Source: a bacterium (lineage in GTDB: Bacteria > Chloroflexota > Dormibacteria > Aeolococcales > Bog-877). From it: a stretch of 40,740 nucleotides of DNA. The first letter of the stretch is position 1; every line of letters starts with the position of its first letter. The notes beneath the pieces were generated by a model. The model worked only from the letters and a program-made list of their open reading frames with translations, searched no databases and had not been told where the DNA came from. Below are positions 8,636 through 16,272 of this stretch, in pieces. Both the position numbers and the translations under genes were made by a program. The stretch spans positions 1 to 40,740 of the forward strand of contig JAKATL010000021.1 in assembly GCA_021827985.1 (NCBI GenBank). The letters run 5' to 3'.

Positions 8636-9706
8636 GTGGAGGAGCCCAGCCACCAGCTCGGACTTCTCCGGGACCTGCCGCCCCGGCTGCTGGTTGCGGG
8701 GGGGGCAGGCTTCATCGGCTCGGCCTTCGTCCGGCTCCTCCTGGCCCTTGATTCCGCTCCCCAGATCACCGTGCTGGACAAGCTCACCTACGCTGGGAAT
8801 CTGCGCAACCTCGAGGAGGTCGAGCACCACCCCCAGTACCGCTTTGTCCAGGGTGACATCTGCGACCGTGAGCTCGCCGACCGGCTGGGCGCGGAGGTGG
8901 ACTGCATCGTCAACTTCGCCGCCGAGAGCCATGTCGACCGCTCCATCCTCGATCCCGACGCCTTCATCCGCACCGACGTGTACGGCACTTACTCCCTCCT
9001 CGAGGCGGCCCGGCGGCATCACCACCGCCGCTTCCTCCAGGTCTCCACCGACGAGGTATACGGCGACGTGGAGGCACCCCAGCTCTCCGTGGAGTCCGAT
9101 CCCCTCCGTCCCCGCTCCCCGTATTCGGCGAGCAAGGCGGGCGCGGAAATGCAGTGCCTCGCCTATCACGCCACCTACGGGGTGCCGGTGGTGGTCACCC
9201 GCGGCTCCAACACCTATGGCCCCTTCCAGTACCCGGAGAAGATCGTCCCCCTCTTCATCACCCAGGCGCTGGACGGCCTGCCCCTGCCGGTGTACGGGGA
9301 CGGTGGGGCGGTCCGCGACTACCTGTTCGTCGATGACCACGCCCGCGGCATCGCCACCGTGCTGGCCCGGGGAGAGGCGGGACAGGCCTACAACCTGGGG
9401 CAGGGTGCCGATCCGCTCAACGGGCTTCAGGTGGCCGACTCGGTCCTGGAACTGGTGGGCGCTCCGCGGGAGCTGATCCAGCACGTGCAGGACCGCCCCG
9501 GCCACGATCGCCGCTACGCCCTGGACAGCTCCCGGGCGCGCAACCTGGGCTGGACCCCTGACTTCGACTTCACATCCGGTATGGCGCGCACCGTGGCCTG
9601 GTACCGCCAGCGGCGCGACTGGTGGGAGCCCATCAAGTCGGGGGAGTTTCTGGACTTCTACCGCCGCAATTACCGGCCCCTGGAGCCGGCCGGTCCGACC
9701 GCCTGA
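8636..9706 (+). CDS. rmlB: dTDP-glucose 4,6-dehydratase
   Basis: 356 aa. An extended short-chain dehydrogenase that converts dTDP-glucose to dTDP-4-keto-6-deoxyglucose using bound NAD. Seen: GGAGFIGS for NAD binding, VLDKLTYAGN, FAAESHVDRS, VSTDEVYGD with the TDE catalytic triad member, YSASKAGAE (YxxxK), and NTYGPFQYPEKIVPLF; all are RmlB hallmarks. GTG 8636 lies one base after the stop of the rmlC-like gene. The frame is open further upstream only as antisense-like sequence inside that gene. No clear ribosome binding site, so reinitiation from the upstream gene is likely. Confidence 0.95.
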   Translation: MEEPSHQLGLLRDLPPRLLVAGGAGFIGSAFVRLLLALDSAPQITVLDKLTYAGNLRNLEEVEHHPQYRFVQGDICDRELADRLGAEVDCIVNFAAESHVDRSILDPDAFIRTDVYGTYSLLEAARRHHHRRFLQVSTDEVYGDVEAPQLSVESDPLRPRSPYSASKAGAEMQCLAYHATYGVPVVVTRGSNTYGPFQYPEKIVPLFITQALDGLPLPVYGDGGAVRDYLFVDDHARGIATVLARGEAGQAYNLGQGADPLNGLQVADSVLELVGAPRELIQHVQDRPGHDRRYALDSSRARNLGWTPDFDFTSGMARTVAWYRQRRDWWEPIKSGEFLDFYRRNYRPLEPAGPTA

Positions 9707-9714
9707 GGCTGTCC

Positions 9715-10596
9715 GTGCGGGTCCTGGTCCTCGGCGCCGGAGGCCAGCTCGGCCGTGACCTGGTGCCCCAGCTCCGGGCCGCCGGCCATGAGGTGCTGGC
9801 GCTGACCCGGGGGGATCTGGACATCGCCGAGGAGGGGGCGCTGGCCAGACTTCTGCGCAGCTCTACCTTCGACCGCGTGGTCAACTGCGCCGCCTACACC
9901 AACGTCGATCGTGCCGAGGCCGAGCCCGAGCTGGCGGAGCGCTGCAACTCCCAGGGACCTGCGATGGTGGCAAAGGCCTGTGCCGGATCGGGGGTGCCGC
10001 TCTGCCACCTGAGCACCGACTTCGTGTTCGGAGGAGACCCTCCGGAGGGAGGTAGGGGGTGGCTGGAGTCGGACCCCGTGAGTCCCTCCGGGGTGTACGC
10101 CACCACCAAGCGCCAGGGAGAGCTGGCCTGCCTGGCGGCTGGGGGGCCCCTCTATCTGGTGCGCACCTCCTGGCTGTACGGCAACAGCGGCCCGAACTTC
10201 CCTCTGGCGATCGTCAGGAGGGCAGTCGGCGGCCACCCGTTGCGTGTGGTGGCCGACCAGGTGGGTAGCCCCACGTGGACCCTCGACCTGGCGGGGGCAC
10301 TGACCAGGCTGCTGGATCTGCCCCCCTGCGGTCTCCTGCACCTGTCCGGCACCGGCCGGACCACCTGGCACCGGTTCGCCGAGGAGATCCTGAGCCAGGC
10401 CGGGGTGGATGCCGCCGTGAGCCCGGTCAGCACCGCCGAGTGGGGGGCGCCGGCACCGCGGCCCAGGTTCTCGGTCCTGGAGAGCGAGCGCCTGGCGGCC
10501 CTGGGGCTCGCCCCGCTGCGCCGGTGGGAGGAGGCGCTGGGTGAATACCTCCGATCGGACCCCAGTGTGGCGACCGTGCTGCACCACTCTGGCTGA
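9715..10596 (+). CDS. rmlD: dTDP-4-dehydrorhamnose reductase
   Basis: 293 aa. NAD(P)H-dependent reduction of dTDP-4-keto-L-rhamnose to dTDP-L-rhamnose, the last step of the pathway encoded upstream. Seen: VLVLGAGGQLGRDL nucleotide-binding loop, DLDI, VVNCAAYTNVDRAE (highly characteristic of RmlD), LSTDFVFGG, YATTKRQGE (YxxxK) and VRTSWLYG. GTG 9715 is 8 bp after the rmlB stop and starts directly at the Rossmann strand; the longer open frame (from 9622) adds non-family residues. Length matches the family. Confidence 0.94.
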   Translation: MRVLVLGAGGQLGRDLVPQLRAAGHEVLALTRGDLDIAEEGALARLLRSSTFDRVVNCAAYTNVDRAEAEPELAERCNSQGPAMVAKACAGSGVPLCHLSTDFVFGGDPPEGGRGWLESDPVSPSGVYATTKRQGELACLAAGGPLYLVRTSWLYGNSGPNFPLAIVRRAVGGHPLRVVADQVGSPTWTLDLAGALTRLLDLPPCGLLHLSGTGRTTWHRFAEEILSQAGVDAAVSPVSTAEWGAPAPRPRFSVLESERLAALGLAPLRRWEEALGEYLRSDPSVATVLHHSG

Positions 10597-10599
10597 GCC

Positions 10600-11493
10600 G
10601 TGAGCGAGATGGATCCGGGAGGGGTACGCGTCGTCATCTGCACCTACAACTCCCGCCTCGACGTCTCCCGGGCCATCTCGTCCTGCCTTGCGGAGGGCAT
10701 CACCCCGGCGCACCTGACGGTGGTCGACAACGCCTCCTCGGACGGGACTCCTGAGCTGGTGCGCCGGTCGCACCCAGATGTACGGCTGCTGACCGAGCCT
10801 AGGAACCTGGGGTTCGCCGCAGCGGTGAACCATGGGGCCAGAAGCATTGACGGGGAGTTCCTCATGCTGCTCAACCCGGACGCGGAGCTGCAGCCGGGCG
10901 CGCTCCGGGAGATGCTCGGGGCGCTGGCCACTGACCACCGCCGAGGCGCGGTCTCGCCCCGGGTAGTCCGGCCGGACGGCCGGCTGGATCCCGCCTGCCG
11001 ACGGCAGTTCCCCAGCCCCCAGGTGGCACTTTGGCGGCTCGTCGGCCTTTCCCGGCTGCAGCCCCGCAGCCCTCGCTTCGGCGCCTACAACCTGAGCCAC
11101 CTGCCGGACGACCAGCCGATGGCGGTGGACAGCGGCAGCGGGGCCTGCCTTCTGATCCGGCGCCCCCTCTTCGACGCCGTGGGCGGGCTGGACGAGGGGT
11201 ACTTCATGTACGGGGAGGACCTGGAGCTGTGCTGGCAGCTACACCGGCGTGGGGCCGAGGTCTGGTACCAGCCCACGGCGGTGGTCATCCATCGCAAGGG
11301 GAGGAGCTCGGAGCAGGTGGCGCTGCCGATGCTGGTTCACTTCCACCGGTCCATGTGGCGCTTCTACCGCCTGCACTACATGCGGGGCGCCGGGGCGGCC
11401 CTGGCGCCGGCGGTGGGGGCGGGGATCCTTCTGCGGCTCGCCACCCTCCTGCTCCTCAACGCTCTGCGTCCCCACCCCAGGGTCAGTCCGTGA
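10600..11493 (+). CDS. GT2 glycosyltransferase, rhamnosyltransferase-like
   Basis: 297 aa. Probably transfers a sugar, possibly rhamnose given the rml genes directly upstream, to a lipid-linked glycan. Seen: VVICTYNSRLDVSRAI at the start of a GT-A fold, VVDNASSDGTPELV, RNLGFAAAVNHG, LLNPDAEL as the metal-binding motif, and GEDLELCWQLHRRGAEVWY with the catalytic-base-like ED. Arrangement and length match the WbbL-like GT2 group. A hydrophobic tail (about residues 262-290) may anchor it. The start GTG is 3 nt after the rmlD stop; the stop overlaps the next GTG by 4 nt (GTGA). Confidence 0.87.
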   Translation: MSEMDPGGVRVVICTYNSRLDVSRAISSCLAEGITPAHLTVVDNASSDGTPELVRRSHPDVRLLTEPRNLGFAAAVNHGARSIDGEFLMLLNPDAELQPGALREMLGALATDHRRGAVSPRVVRPDGRLDPACRRQFPSPQVALWRLVGLSRLQPRSPRFGAYNLSHLPDDQPMAVDSGSGACLLIRRPLFDAVGGLDEGYFMYGEDLELCWQLHRRGAEVWYQPTAVVIHRKGRSSEQVALPMLVHFHRSMWRFYRLHYMRGAGAALAPAVGAGILLRLATLLLLNALRPHPRVSP

Positions 11494-12467
11494 GTGCCGA
11501 CCCGCAGGTGGCCGCGGTCATGATCAGCTGGAACGGGGGGGCCGACCTGGTGGCCGCTCTGGGATCCCTCCGGCAGCAGACCCTGCCGCCGGCAGAGGTG
11601 CTTGTGGTCGACAACGGATCGGTGGACGGCTCCGCCGAGTGGCTGGCCGGGCAGCCCGGCGTCCGGTTGGTGCGCAACCCCCGCAACCTCGGGTTCGCGG
11701 TGGCTGCCAACCAGGGCATCGCCGCCACCACCTCGGCGCTGGTGCTCCTGCTCAACCAGGACGTGGTCCTCGACCCAACGTTCCTGGAGATGGCCGCGCG
11801 CCGCATCACCGCCCACCCAGGGGCGGGATCGGTCGCTCCCCGCCTCCGCCGGGGAGGGGGCCTGGACAGCACCGGGCATCAGCTGCACAGTAGCCTCTGG
11901 GTCTCCAATCGGGGGCAGGGGGAGCCGGACGACGGCCGCTATGCCCAGGCCGAGGAGGTGTTCGGGGTATCGGCGGCTGCGGTCCTCTACCGGCGGGAGA
12001 TGCTGGAGGACGTGGCGCTGGACGGGGAGGTGTTCTGCGCCCGCTTCTTCGCCTACCTGGAGGACGTGGACCTGGACTTTCGGGCCCGCTGGCGGGGATG
12101 GTCCTGCTGGTATGAGCCCGGGGCGACCGCCTCTCACCTCCGTGGCGGAAGTGGGCTACACCGCACCGCCGCGATCGAACGGCATGTGCTGGCGAACCGC
12201 TTCCTGCTCCTGGAACGGGTGGCGCCACCCAGCTGGCGGCGGGGGCGGGGCCAGCTGCGCCCCCGGGCCCTGCTACTCCTGCGCTGCGGGCTGGCTGCCA
12301 GCCGTCATCCCACGGCGCTCCTCGGTTTCGTGGACGCCGCCCGACAGCTGGGGGACGCTCGAAGGGACTGGCGGCGGATCTGGCGCGACCGGCGGGTGGG
12401 GGAGGGGGAGATCCTGCGCTGGGCCGCCCCGACCCCGTGGAGGCGGCTCCTCAGTCGCTCCAACTAG
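11490..12467 (+). CDS. GT2 glycosyltransferase, second copy
   Basis: 325 aa. A paralogue-like neighbour of the previous glycosyltransferase. Seen: VAAVMISWNGGADLVAAL, VVDNGSVDGSAEWL, RNLGFAVAANQG, LLLNQDVVLD (NQD in place of NPD at the metal site), AYLEDVDLDFRARWRGW, and a C-terminal arginine-rich part with a single hydrophobic stretch. GTG 11490 overlaps the stop of the preceding gene in GTGA, the classic sign of coupled translation. The frame is open upstream to 11031, but that part is a shadow of the upstream gene. The stop shares a CTAG with the stop of the convergent protease gene. Confidence 0.85.
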   Translation: MSADPQVAAVMISWNGGADLVAALGSLRQQTLPPAEVLVVDNGSVDGSAEWLAGQPGVRLVRNPRNLGFAVAANQGIAATTSALVLLLNQDVVLDPTFLEMAARRITAHPGAGSVAPRLRRGGGLDSTGHQLHSSLWVSNRGQGEPDDGRYAQAEEVFGVSAAAVLYRREMLEDVALDGEVFCARFFAYLEDVDLDFRARWRGWSCWYEPGATASHLRGGSGLHRTAAIERHVLANRFLLLERVAPPSWRRGRGQLRPRALLLLRCGLAASRHPTALLGFVDAARQLGDARRDWRRIWRDRRVGEGEILRWAAPTPWRRLLSRSN

Positions 12468-13600
12468 CGCTGCGGGCGCTGGCTGAGGAGCGGGGCCAGG
12501 GCGGCCACCCGGGCCAGGTCGGAGGCGGCGAGGGTGCCCACCAGCTCACCGTTGGCGACCACCAAGGCCCCCTGTTCGAGGTGGGGGCCGAGGCGCAGCA
12601 GCGCCGCCTCCAGATCCTCGTCCGGCCGCACTTTCGTGAGTTGCTCCGCAGCCACCGCCAGCGCCTCCAGCCTCCACTCGGGATGCCCACCCCGCACCGC
12701 CTCCTCCACCCGACTGCGGGGGAGAAAGCCCAGCGGCTCACCGCCCACGCCGTGCAGCGCGTACAGGCCAGCACCGAGGCTGCCGGCCTCCACGAGCTGC
12801 CCGCAGGTGAGCCAGCCGGGGAGGGTCGGGACCGGGCTGGTCATGACGGCGGCGACCGGGACCTGCCGCAGCCGAGATCGGACGCCCACCTGGCGCCCTT
12901 CGGCGGCTCCGGCGGAGAGCAGGAACCAGCCGATGAGGGCCAGCCAAAGGCCGTTGAGCAGGCCCCCAGCCAGAACCTCAAGTGCTCCCAGCGCGATCAG
13001 CAGATAGGCGAAGAACCGCCCCACCCGGACCGCCCCCGTGGTGCCCCGATCCTTGGAACCCGTCCTCCACCAGACCGCGGCCCCCAGGAGCCTGCCCCCG
13101 TCCAGGGGCAGCGCCGGCACCAGGTTGAAAACCCCAAGCACCAGGTTGAGCAGGGCCATCCAGGAGAGGACGGTCACCAGAAGCAGCGGAGCGTTGAGGC
13201 TGCCCAGCAGCAGCTGAGTCCCGAAGAAGATCGCAGCCAAGACCAGGCTGGTGAGCGGCCCGACCGCGGTGATGAGCGCCTGGTCCTGGGCCCGGCTCGG
13301 CTCCCCCTCGAGCTGGGTCACCCCGCCGAAAAGCCACAGGGTGATCCCGGCCACCTTGACGCCTTTGGTCCTGGCCACCAGGGCGTGGGAGAGCTCGTGG
13401 GCAAGAAGGCAGGCGTAGAAGACGACGGTTCCCACCACCCCGGCGATCCAGTACTCGGTGCTGGAGAGCCCGGGCGCACCCGAGGGCAGGACCTCAGTTG
13501 CCATGGTCCAGGCCACGAGCAGGAAGAAGGGCAGCAGGCTCCAGTTGAAGCCGATCTCCAGGCCGAAGATCCGGCCCAGGCGGATCGTCTGACTACCCAC
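12464..13600 (-). CDS. Site-2 protease family (M50) membrane metalloprotease with CBS region
   Basis: 378 aa. An intramembrane zinc metalloprotease of the kind that releases anti-sigma factors or other membrane regulators. Seen: HELSH (residues 68-72) in a hydrophobic helix, the third zinc ligand in NLVPALPLDGGR (DGG 167-169), about six hydrophobic segments, and a cytoplasmic C-terminal region (about 248-375) with AVMTSPVPTLP and a second repeat ending in VVANGELVGTLAASDL, typical of a CBS pair that may sense nucleotides. This matches the SpoIVFB-like/Rip3 type rather than the RseP type (no PDZ). It starts with GTG and has its own promoter. Substrate unknown. Confidence 0.93.
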   Translation of the reverse strand: MGSQTIRLGRIFGLEIGFNWSLLPFFLLVAWTMATEVLPSGAPGLSSTEYWIAGVVGTVVFYACLLAHELSHALVARTKGVKVAGITLWLFGGVTQLEGEPSRAQDQALITAVGPLTSLVLAAIFFGTQLLLGSLNAPLLLVTVLSWMALLNLVLGVFNLVPALPLDGGRLLGAAVWWRTGSKDRGTTGAVRVGRFFAYLLIALGALEVLAGGLLNGLWLALIGWFLLSAGAAEGRQVGVRSRLRQVPVAAVMTSPVPTLPGWLTCGQLVEAGSLGAGLYALHGVGGEPLGFLPRSRVEEAVRGGHPEWRLEALAVAAEQLTKVRPDEDLEAALLRLGPHLEQGALVVANGELVGTLAASDLARVAALAPLLSQRPQR

Positions 13601-13607
13601 GTCCTAG

Positions 13608-13613
13608 ACGATA
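13608..13613 (-). promoter_or_regulatory. -10 box of the M50 protease gene, leaderless layout
   Basis: On the - strand TATCGT ends 7 nt before the GTG start, with no room for a ribosome binding site. It fits the TANNNT pattern seen elsewhere in the window. Confidence 0.5.
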
Positions 13614-13685
13614 GGGCACCTGCGGGGGGAGGGCCACAAAGAAAGGGCGGATCCGGGGGGATTTCTTGCCCCCGAGCCTGTCTGG

Positions 13686-13691
13686 GAGAAT
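13686..13691 (+). promoter_or_regulatory. Possible -10 box of the LLM oxidoreductase gene
   Basis: GAGAAT ends 7 nt before GTG 13699. It departs from TANNNT at the first base but has the leaderless spacing; low confidence. Confidence 0.3.
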
Positions 13692-13698
13692 CCCCCAC

Positions 13699-14631
13699 GT
13701 GGAGCTGCATATTTTCACCGAGCCGCAGCAGGGAGCGACCCAGGGGCAGCTGCGAGGGGTGGCACTCGCCGCCGAGGCGCTGGGATTCGCGGGGTTCTTC
13801 CGTTCCGACCACCTGCTAGCCATCGGTACCGACCCGGGGCCGCCCGGCCCCACCGAGTCCTGGGCCTCCCTGGCCGACATCGCCTCGGCCACGACCCGGA
13901 TCCGCCTCGGAACCTTGATGACCTCGGCAACATTCCGCAATCCCGGCCCGCTCGCGGTGGCCGTCGCCCAGGTCGACGAGATGAGCTCAGGCCGGGTGGA
14001 CTTCGGGTTCGGGGCGGGCTGGTACCGGGCCGAGCACCTGGCATACGGCCTCCCCTTCCCCGAGGTCGCGGAGAGGATGGCCCGCTTCGAGGAGCAGCTG
14101 GAGATTCTTCGCGGGCTATGGGCGACCCCGCCCGGCGGCACGTTCTCCTATTCCGGCCGGCACTATCGGCTGGAGGATTGCCCCGCCCTGCCGCGTCCGG
14201 TGCAGCCGGGTGGCCCGCCGATTCTGATCGGGGGCATGGGGTCCCGGGTGACGCCGCGGCTGGCGGCACGACACGCCCGGGAGTTCAACTGCGCCTTTGT
14301 TCCCTTGGCAGCGGCCAGCTCCCAGTTCGCACGGGTGCGGGAGGCCTGCGAGCGCTCCGGCCGCGACCCGGGCACGATGCGCCTCTCCATGGCCCTCACG
14401 GTGGCTTGCGGGAGGACCGAGGAGGAGGCCTCCCGCCGCTGCCGGGCTATCGGGCGGGAGTACGAGCATCTCCGGAAGGTGGGGCTGGCCGGCACCCCGG
14501 AGATGCTCCGGGATCGCCTTGGGGAGTTGACCCTCATGGGCTGCTCCCGCGCCTACCTGCAGGTGCTGGACCTGGGCGACTCGGATCACCTTCAGCTCCT
14601 GGCCGAGGAGGTCCTGCCCGCCCTCTCCTGA
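13699..14631 (+). CDS. LLM class oxidoreductase, F420-dependent type
   Basis: 310 aa, a luciferase-like TIM-barrel monooxygenase/reductase. Seen: MELHIFTEP opening strand, AEALGFAGFFRSDHLL, IRLGTLMTSATFRNPGPLAVAVAQVDEMSSGRVDFGFGAGW (a hallmark of F420-dependent LLM proteins), RFEEQLEILRGLW, and PILIGGMGSRVTPRLAARHA. The subgroup usually binds F420 or FMN; substrate unknown. GTG 13699 begins at the first beta strand; an upstream in-frame ATG at 13666 would overlap the likely promoter. It is divergent from the M50 protease gene with about 98 bp between the starts. F420 use is inferred from family resemblance. Confidence 0.87.
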   Translation: MELHIFTEPQQGATQGQLRGVALAAEALGFAGFFRSDHLLAIGTDPGPPGPTESWASLADIASATTRIRLGTLMTSATFRNPGPLAVAVAQVDEMSSGRVDFGFGAGWYRAEHLAYGLPFPEVAERMARFEEQLEILRGLWATPPGGTFSYSGRHYRLEDCPALPRPVQPGGPPILIGGMGSRVTPRLAARHAREFNCAFVPLAAASSQFARVREACERSGRDPGTMRLSMALTVACGRTEEEASRRCRAIGREYEHLRKVGLAGTPEMLRDRLGELTLMGCSRAYLQVLDLGDSDHLQLLAEEVLPALS

Positions 14632-14922
14632 GCTGGGGCAGGATTGTGACTCCCGAGGACGGCACCGGCCGCCCCACCCCGGGTGCCTGGCTGGCGGTCC
14701 TCCCCAAGGGGGCGTCAGCCGGGCGGCTGGGGCGCCGGGGCTCCGGGGGACCGCGCAGGCGGCTGCGGCGGCTCGCCCCCCGCCCTGGGCGGACCAGAGC
14801 AACCCCCGGACCGCCGGCCGGGCGGCGATTCGGACGAAGGCTCTCTGGCGAATTGGAGAGCCCGCTCCGGGCCGGGGGATCGGTAAAGTGGCGCCGCCGG
14901 ACAGTTCCCTTGGAGTGCCCTT
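14632..14922 (+). other. Intergenic region with a hairpin and a promoter
   Basis: About 290 bp without a supported gene. It holds a perfect 7-bp inverted repeat, GGCTCTC (14839-14845) and GAGAGCC (14856-14862), with a 10-nt loop, and a -10-like TAAAGT at 14884-14889 that would start transcription near 14896, leaving a short leader with GGAG before the PAP2 start. The hairpin has no T-run, so it is more likely an operator or RNA structure than a terminator. Confidence 0.4.
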
Positions 14923-15681
14923 TTGCAGATCCTGACCGCCGCTCCCATCGCCCCCGCCATCCTCCGGTGGAACTACGCCGGATACCAGGTGTTGGCTCAC
15001 CAGGGGCCGCACGGGGGCCTGTGGAACTCCACCGCCAGTGCCCTCGCCGAATGGGGCATCTTCGCTCTGGCCTTCTGCCTGGTGGCCCTGTTGTTCTTCG
15101 GACACCCTCCGCAGGCGGCTCGCCTGGCGGCGCTGGCTGGGGCCGCCGCGGCGGTGGTGGCTCTGCTCCTGAACCATCTCCTGGGGCTCCTCTGGTATGA
15201 GCCACGGCCCTACCTCTCCTCCTACCACGTTCCGCTCCTGGCGGCGGCCGCCCACGGCAACTCATTTCCCTCCGATCATCTGGCCTTCGCCGGCGCCGTG
15301 GCGGCTACCCTGCTGGTCACCCGGCACCGACTTCTGGGTTGGGCCTCGCTCCTGATCGCCGCCGGGGTGGGGTGGGCCCGGGTTCTGACCGGGATCCACT
15401 GGCCCCTGGACGTCCTGGCCGGGCTTGGGCTGGGGCTGGCGGTGGGATGGGGGGCCGGATGGGTCGCTCTGCGTTTACCGGCCCTGGGCCGGGCGCTGGC
15501 GGCGCTCAAGCTTCCCCGGTGGCCCCGCGTCCTGGCCGCCGTGGTGGTCGTGGCCGTGGGCTTTGCCGCTCTGGAGAAGGCGACCCACATCGGGATCGTG
15601 GCCGGCCCGGTCGCCCTCGGCGCCGCGCTCATGGCGGTCCTGGGGGCCATCTGGTCCCAGACCCCAGCGGGGGCTCTCTGA
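14923..15681 (+). CDS. PAP2-family phosphatase, undecaprenyl-diphosphatase-like
   Basis: 252 aa, about six hydrophobic helices. Probably dephosphorylates undecaprenyl pyrophosphate on the outer face of the membrane, recycling the carrier used by polysaccharide and peptidoglycan synthesis. Seen: phosphatase motif 1 as WYEPRPY, motif 2 as SFPSDHLAFAGA, and motif 3 as RVLTGIHWPLDVLAG; the last two carry the catalytic histidines. The WYEPRP...SFPSDH combination resembles BcrC-type enzymes. Start TTG 14923 has GGAG about 7 nt upstream. Other lipid phosphate substrates are possible. Confidence 0.85.
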   Translation: MQILTAAPIAPAILRWNYAGYQVLAHQGPHGGLWNSTASALAEWGIFALAFCLVALLFFGHPPQAARLAALAGAAAAVVALLLNHLLGLLWYEPRPYLSSYHVPLLAAAAHGNSFPSDHLAFAGAVAATLLVTRHRLLGWASLLIAAGVGWARVLTGIHWPLDVLAGLGLGLAVGWGAGWVALRLPALGRALAALKLPRWPRVLAAVVVVAVGFAALEKATHIGIVAGPVALGAALMAVLGAIWSQTPAGAL

Positions 15682-15704
15682 CCGAGCGGTGTCCCTCGAT
15701 CCAA

Positions 15705-15710
15705 TACCAT
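15705..15710 (+). promoter_or_regulatory. -10 box of apt that overlaps the annotated-looking ATG
   Basis: TACCAT ends 7 nt before GTG 15718. The ATG at 15709 lies inside the box, so it would not be transcribed with normal spacing. Confidence 0.5.
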
Positions 15711-15717
15711 GCCCGAA

Positions 15718-16260
15718 GTGACCCCTGAGCGCGCCGACCCACCGGTGAAGCTCAGGGAGTTCATCCGTGACATCCCCGACTACCCCCGCGAGGGGGTGCT
15801 CTTCCGGGACATCACCCCGCTTCTGGGATCTGCCGCCGCCTTCCGTTCCGCCTGCGACCAGCTCGCGGCGCGCTTTGCCGCGTCGGACCTGGACGCCGTG
15901 GCGACCATCGAGTCCCGGGGCTTCACCTTCGGGGCGGTGATCGCCTACCAGCTCGGCCTGGGGGTGGTCCCGGTGCGCAAGGCCGGCAAGCTGCCCTGGG
16001 CGACGCTGAGCGCCAGCTACTCGCTGGAGTATGGGGAGGCGGTTCTGGAGGTGCACCGGGACGCCATCGCCCCGGGCGCCCGGGTCCTGGTGGTTGACGA
16101 CCTGCTGGCGACGGGGGGGACGGCGGTGGCCACCCGCAAGCTCATCGAGGAGCTGCGGGGTGAGGTCGTGGCCTTTGGCTTTCTGATCGAGCTGCTGGAG
16201 CTCGGGGGCCGGGCGCGGCTGGGGGAGACGGCGCGGGTGGAAGCCCTGCTTTCGCTGTAG
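15718..16260 (+). CDS. apt: Adenine phosphoribosyltransferase
   Basis: 180 aa. Salvages adenine with PRPP to AMP in the cytoplasm. Seen: LREFIRDIPDYPREGVLFRDITPLL, typical of Apt, AFRSACDQLA, VATIESRGFTFGAVIAYQLG, VPVRKAGKLPW, and the PRPP-binding loop VLVVDDLLATGGTA. An ATG at 15709 is also in frame and would add three residues, but it overlaps the -10 box, so GTG 15718 is preferred. It is followed closely by ahcY (12 bp) and metK; adenine arises from SAH and methylthioadenosine breakdown, so the trio makes functional sense. Confidence 0.95.
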   Translation: MTPERADPPVKLREFIRDIPDYPREGVLFRDITPLLGSAAAFRSACDQLAARFAASDLDAVATIESRGFTFGAVIAYQLGLGVVPVRKAGKLPWATLSASYSLEYGEAVLEVHRDAIAPGARVLVVDDLLATGGTAVATRKLIEELRGEVVAFGFLIELLELGGRARLGETARVEALLSL

Positions 16261-16272
16261 GAGGGAGAGGGA

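Noticed and set aside
12437..13819. 460-codon + strand frame opposite the M50 protease
   Set aside because: Antisense shadow; the - strand has HELSH and the LDGGR zinc site.
14923..15681. Missing Lys of PAP2 motif 1 (KxxxxxxRP) as a sign of an inactive enzyme
   Set aside because: BcrC-like members often vary at that position, and the catalytic motifs 2 and 3 are intact.
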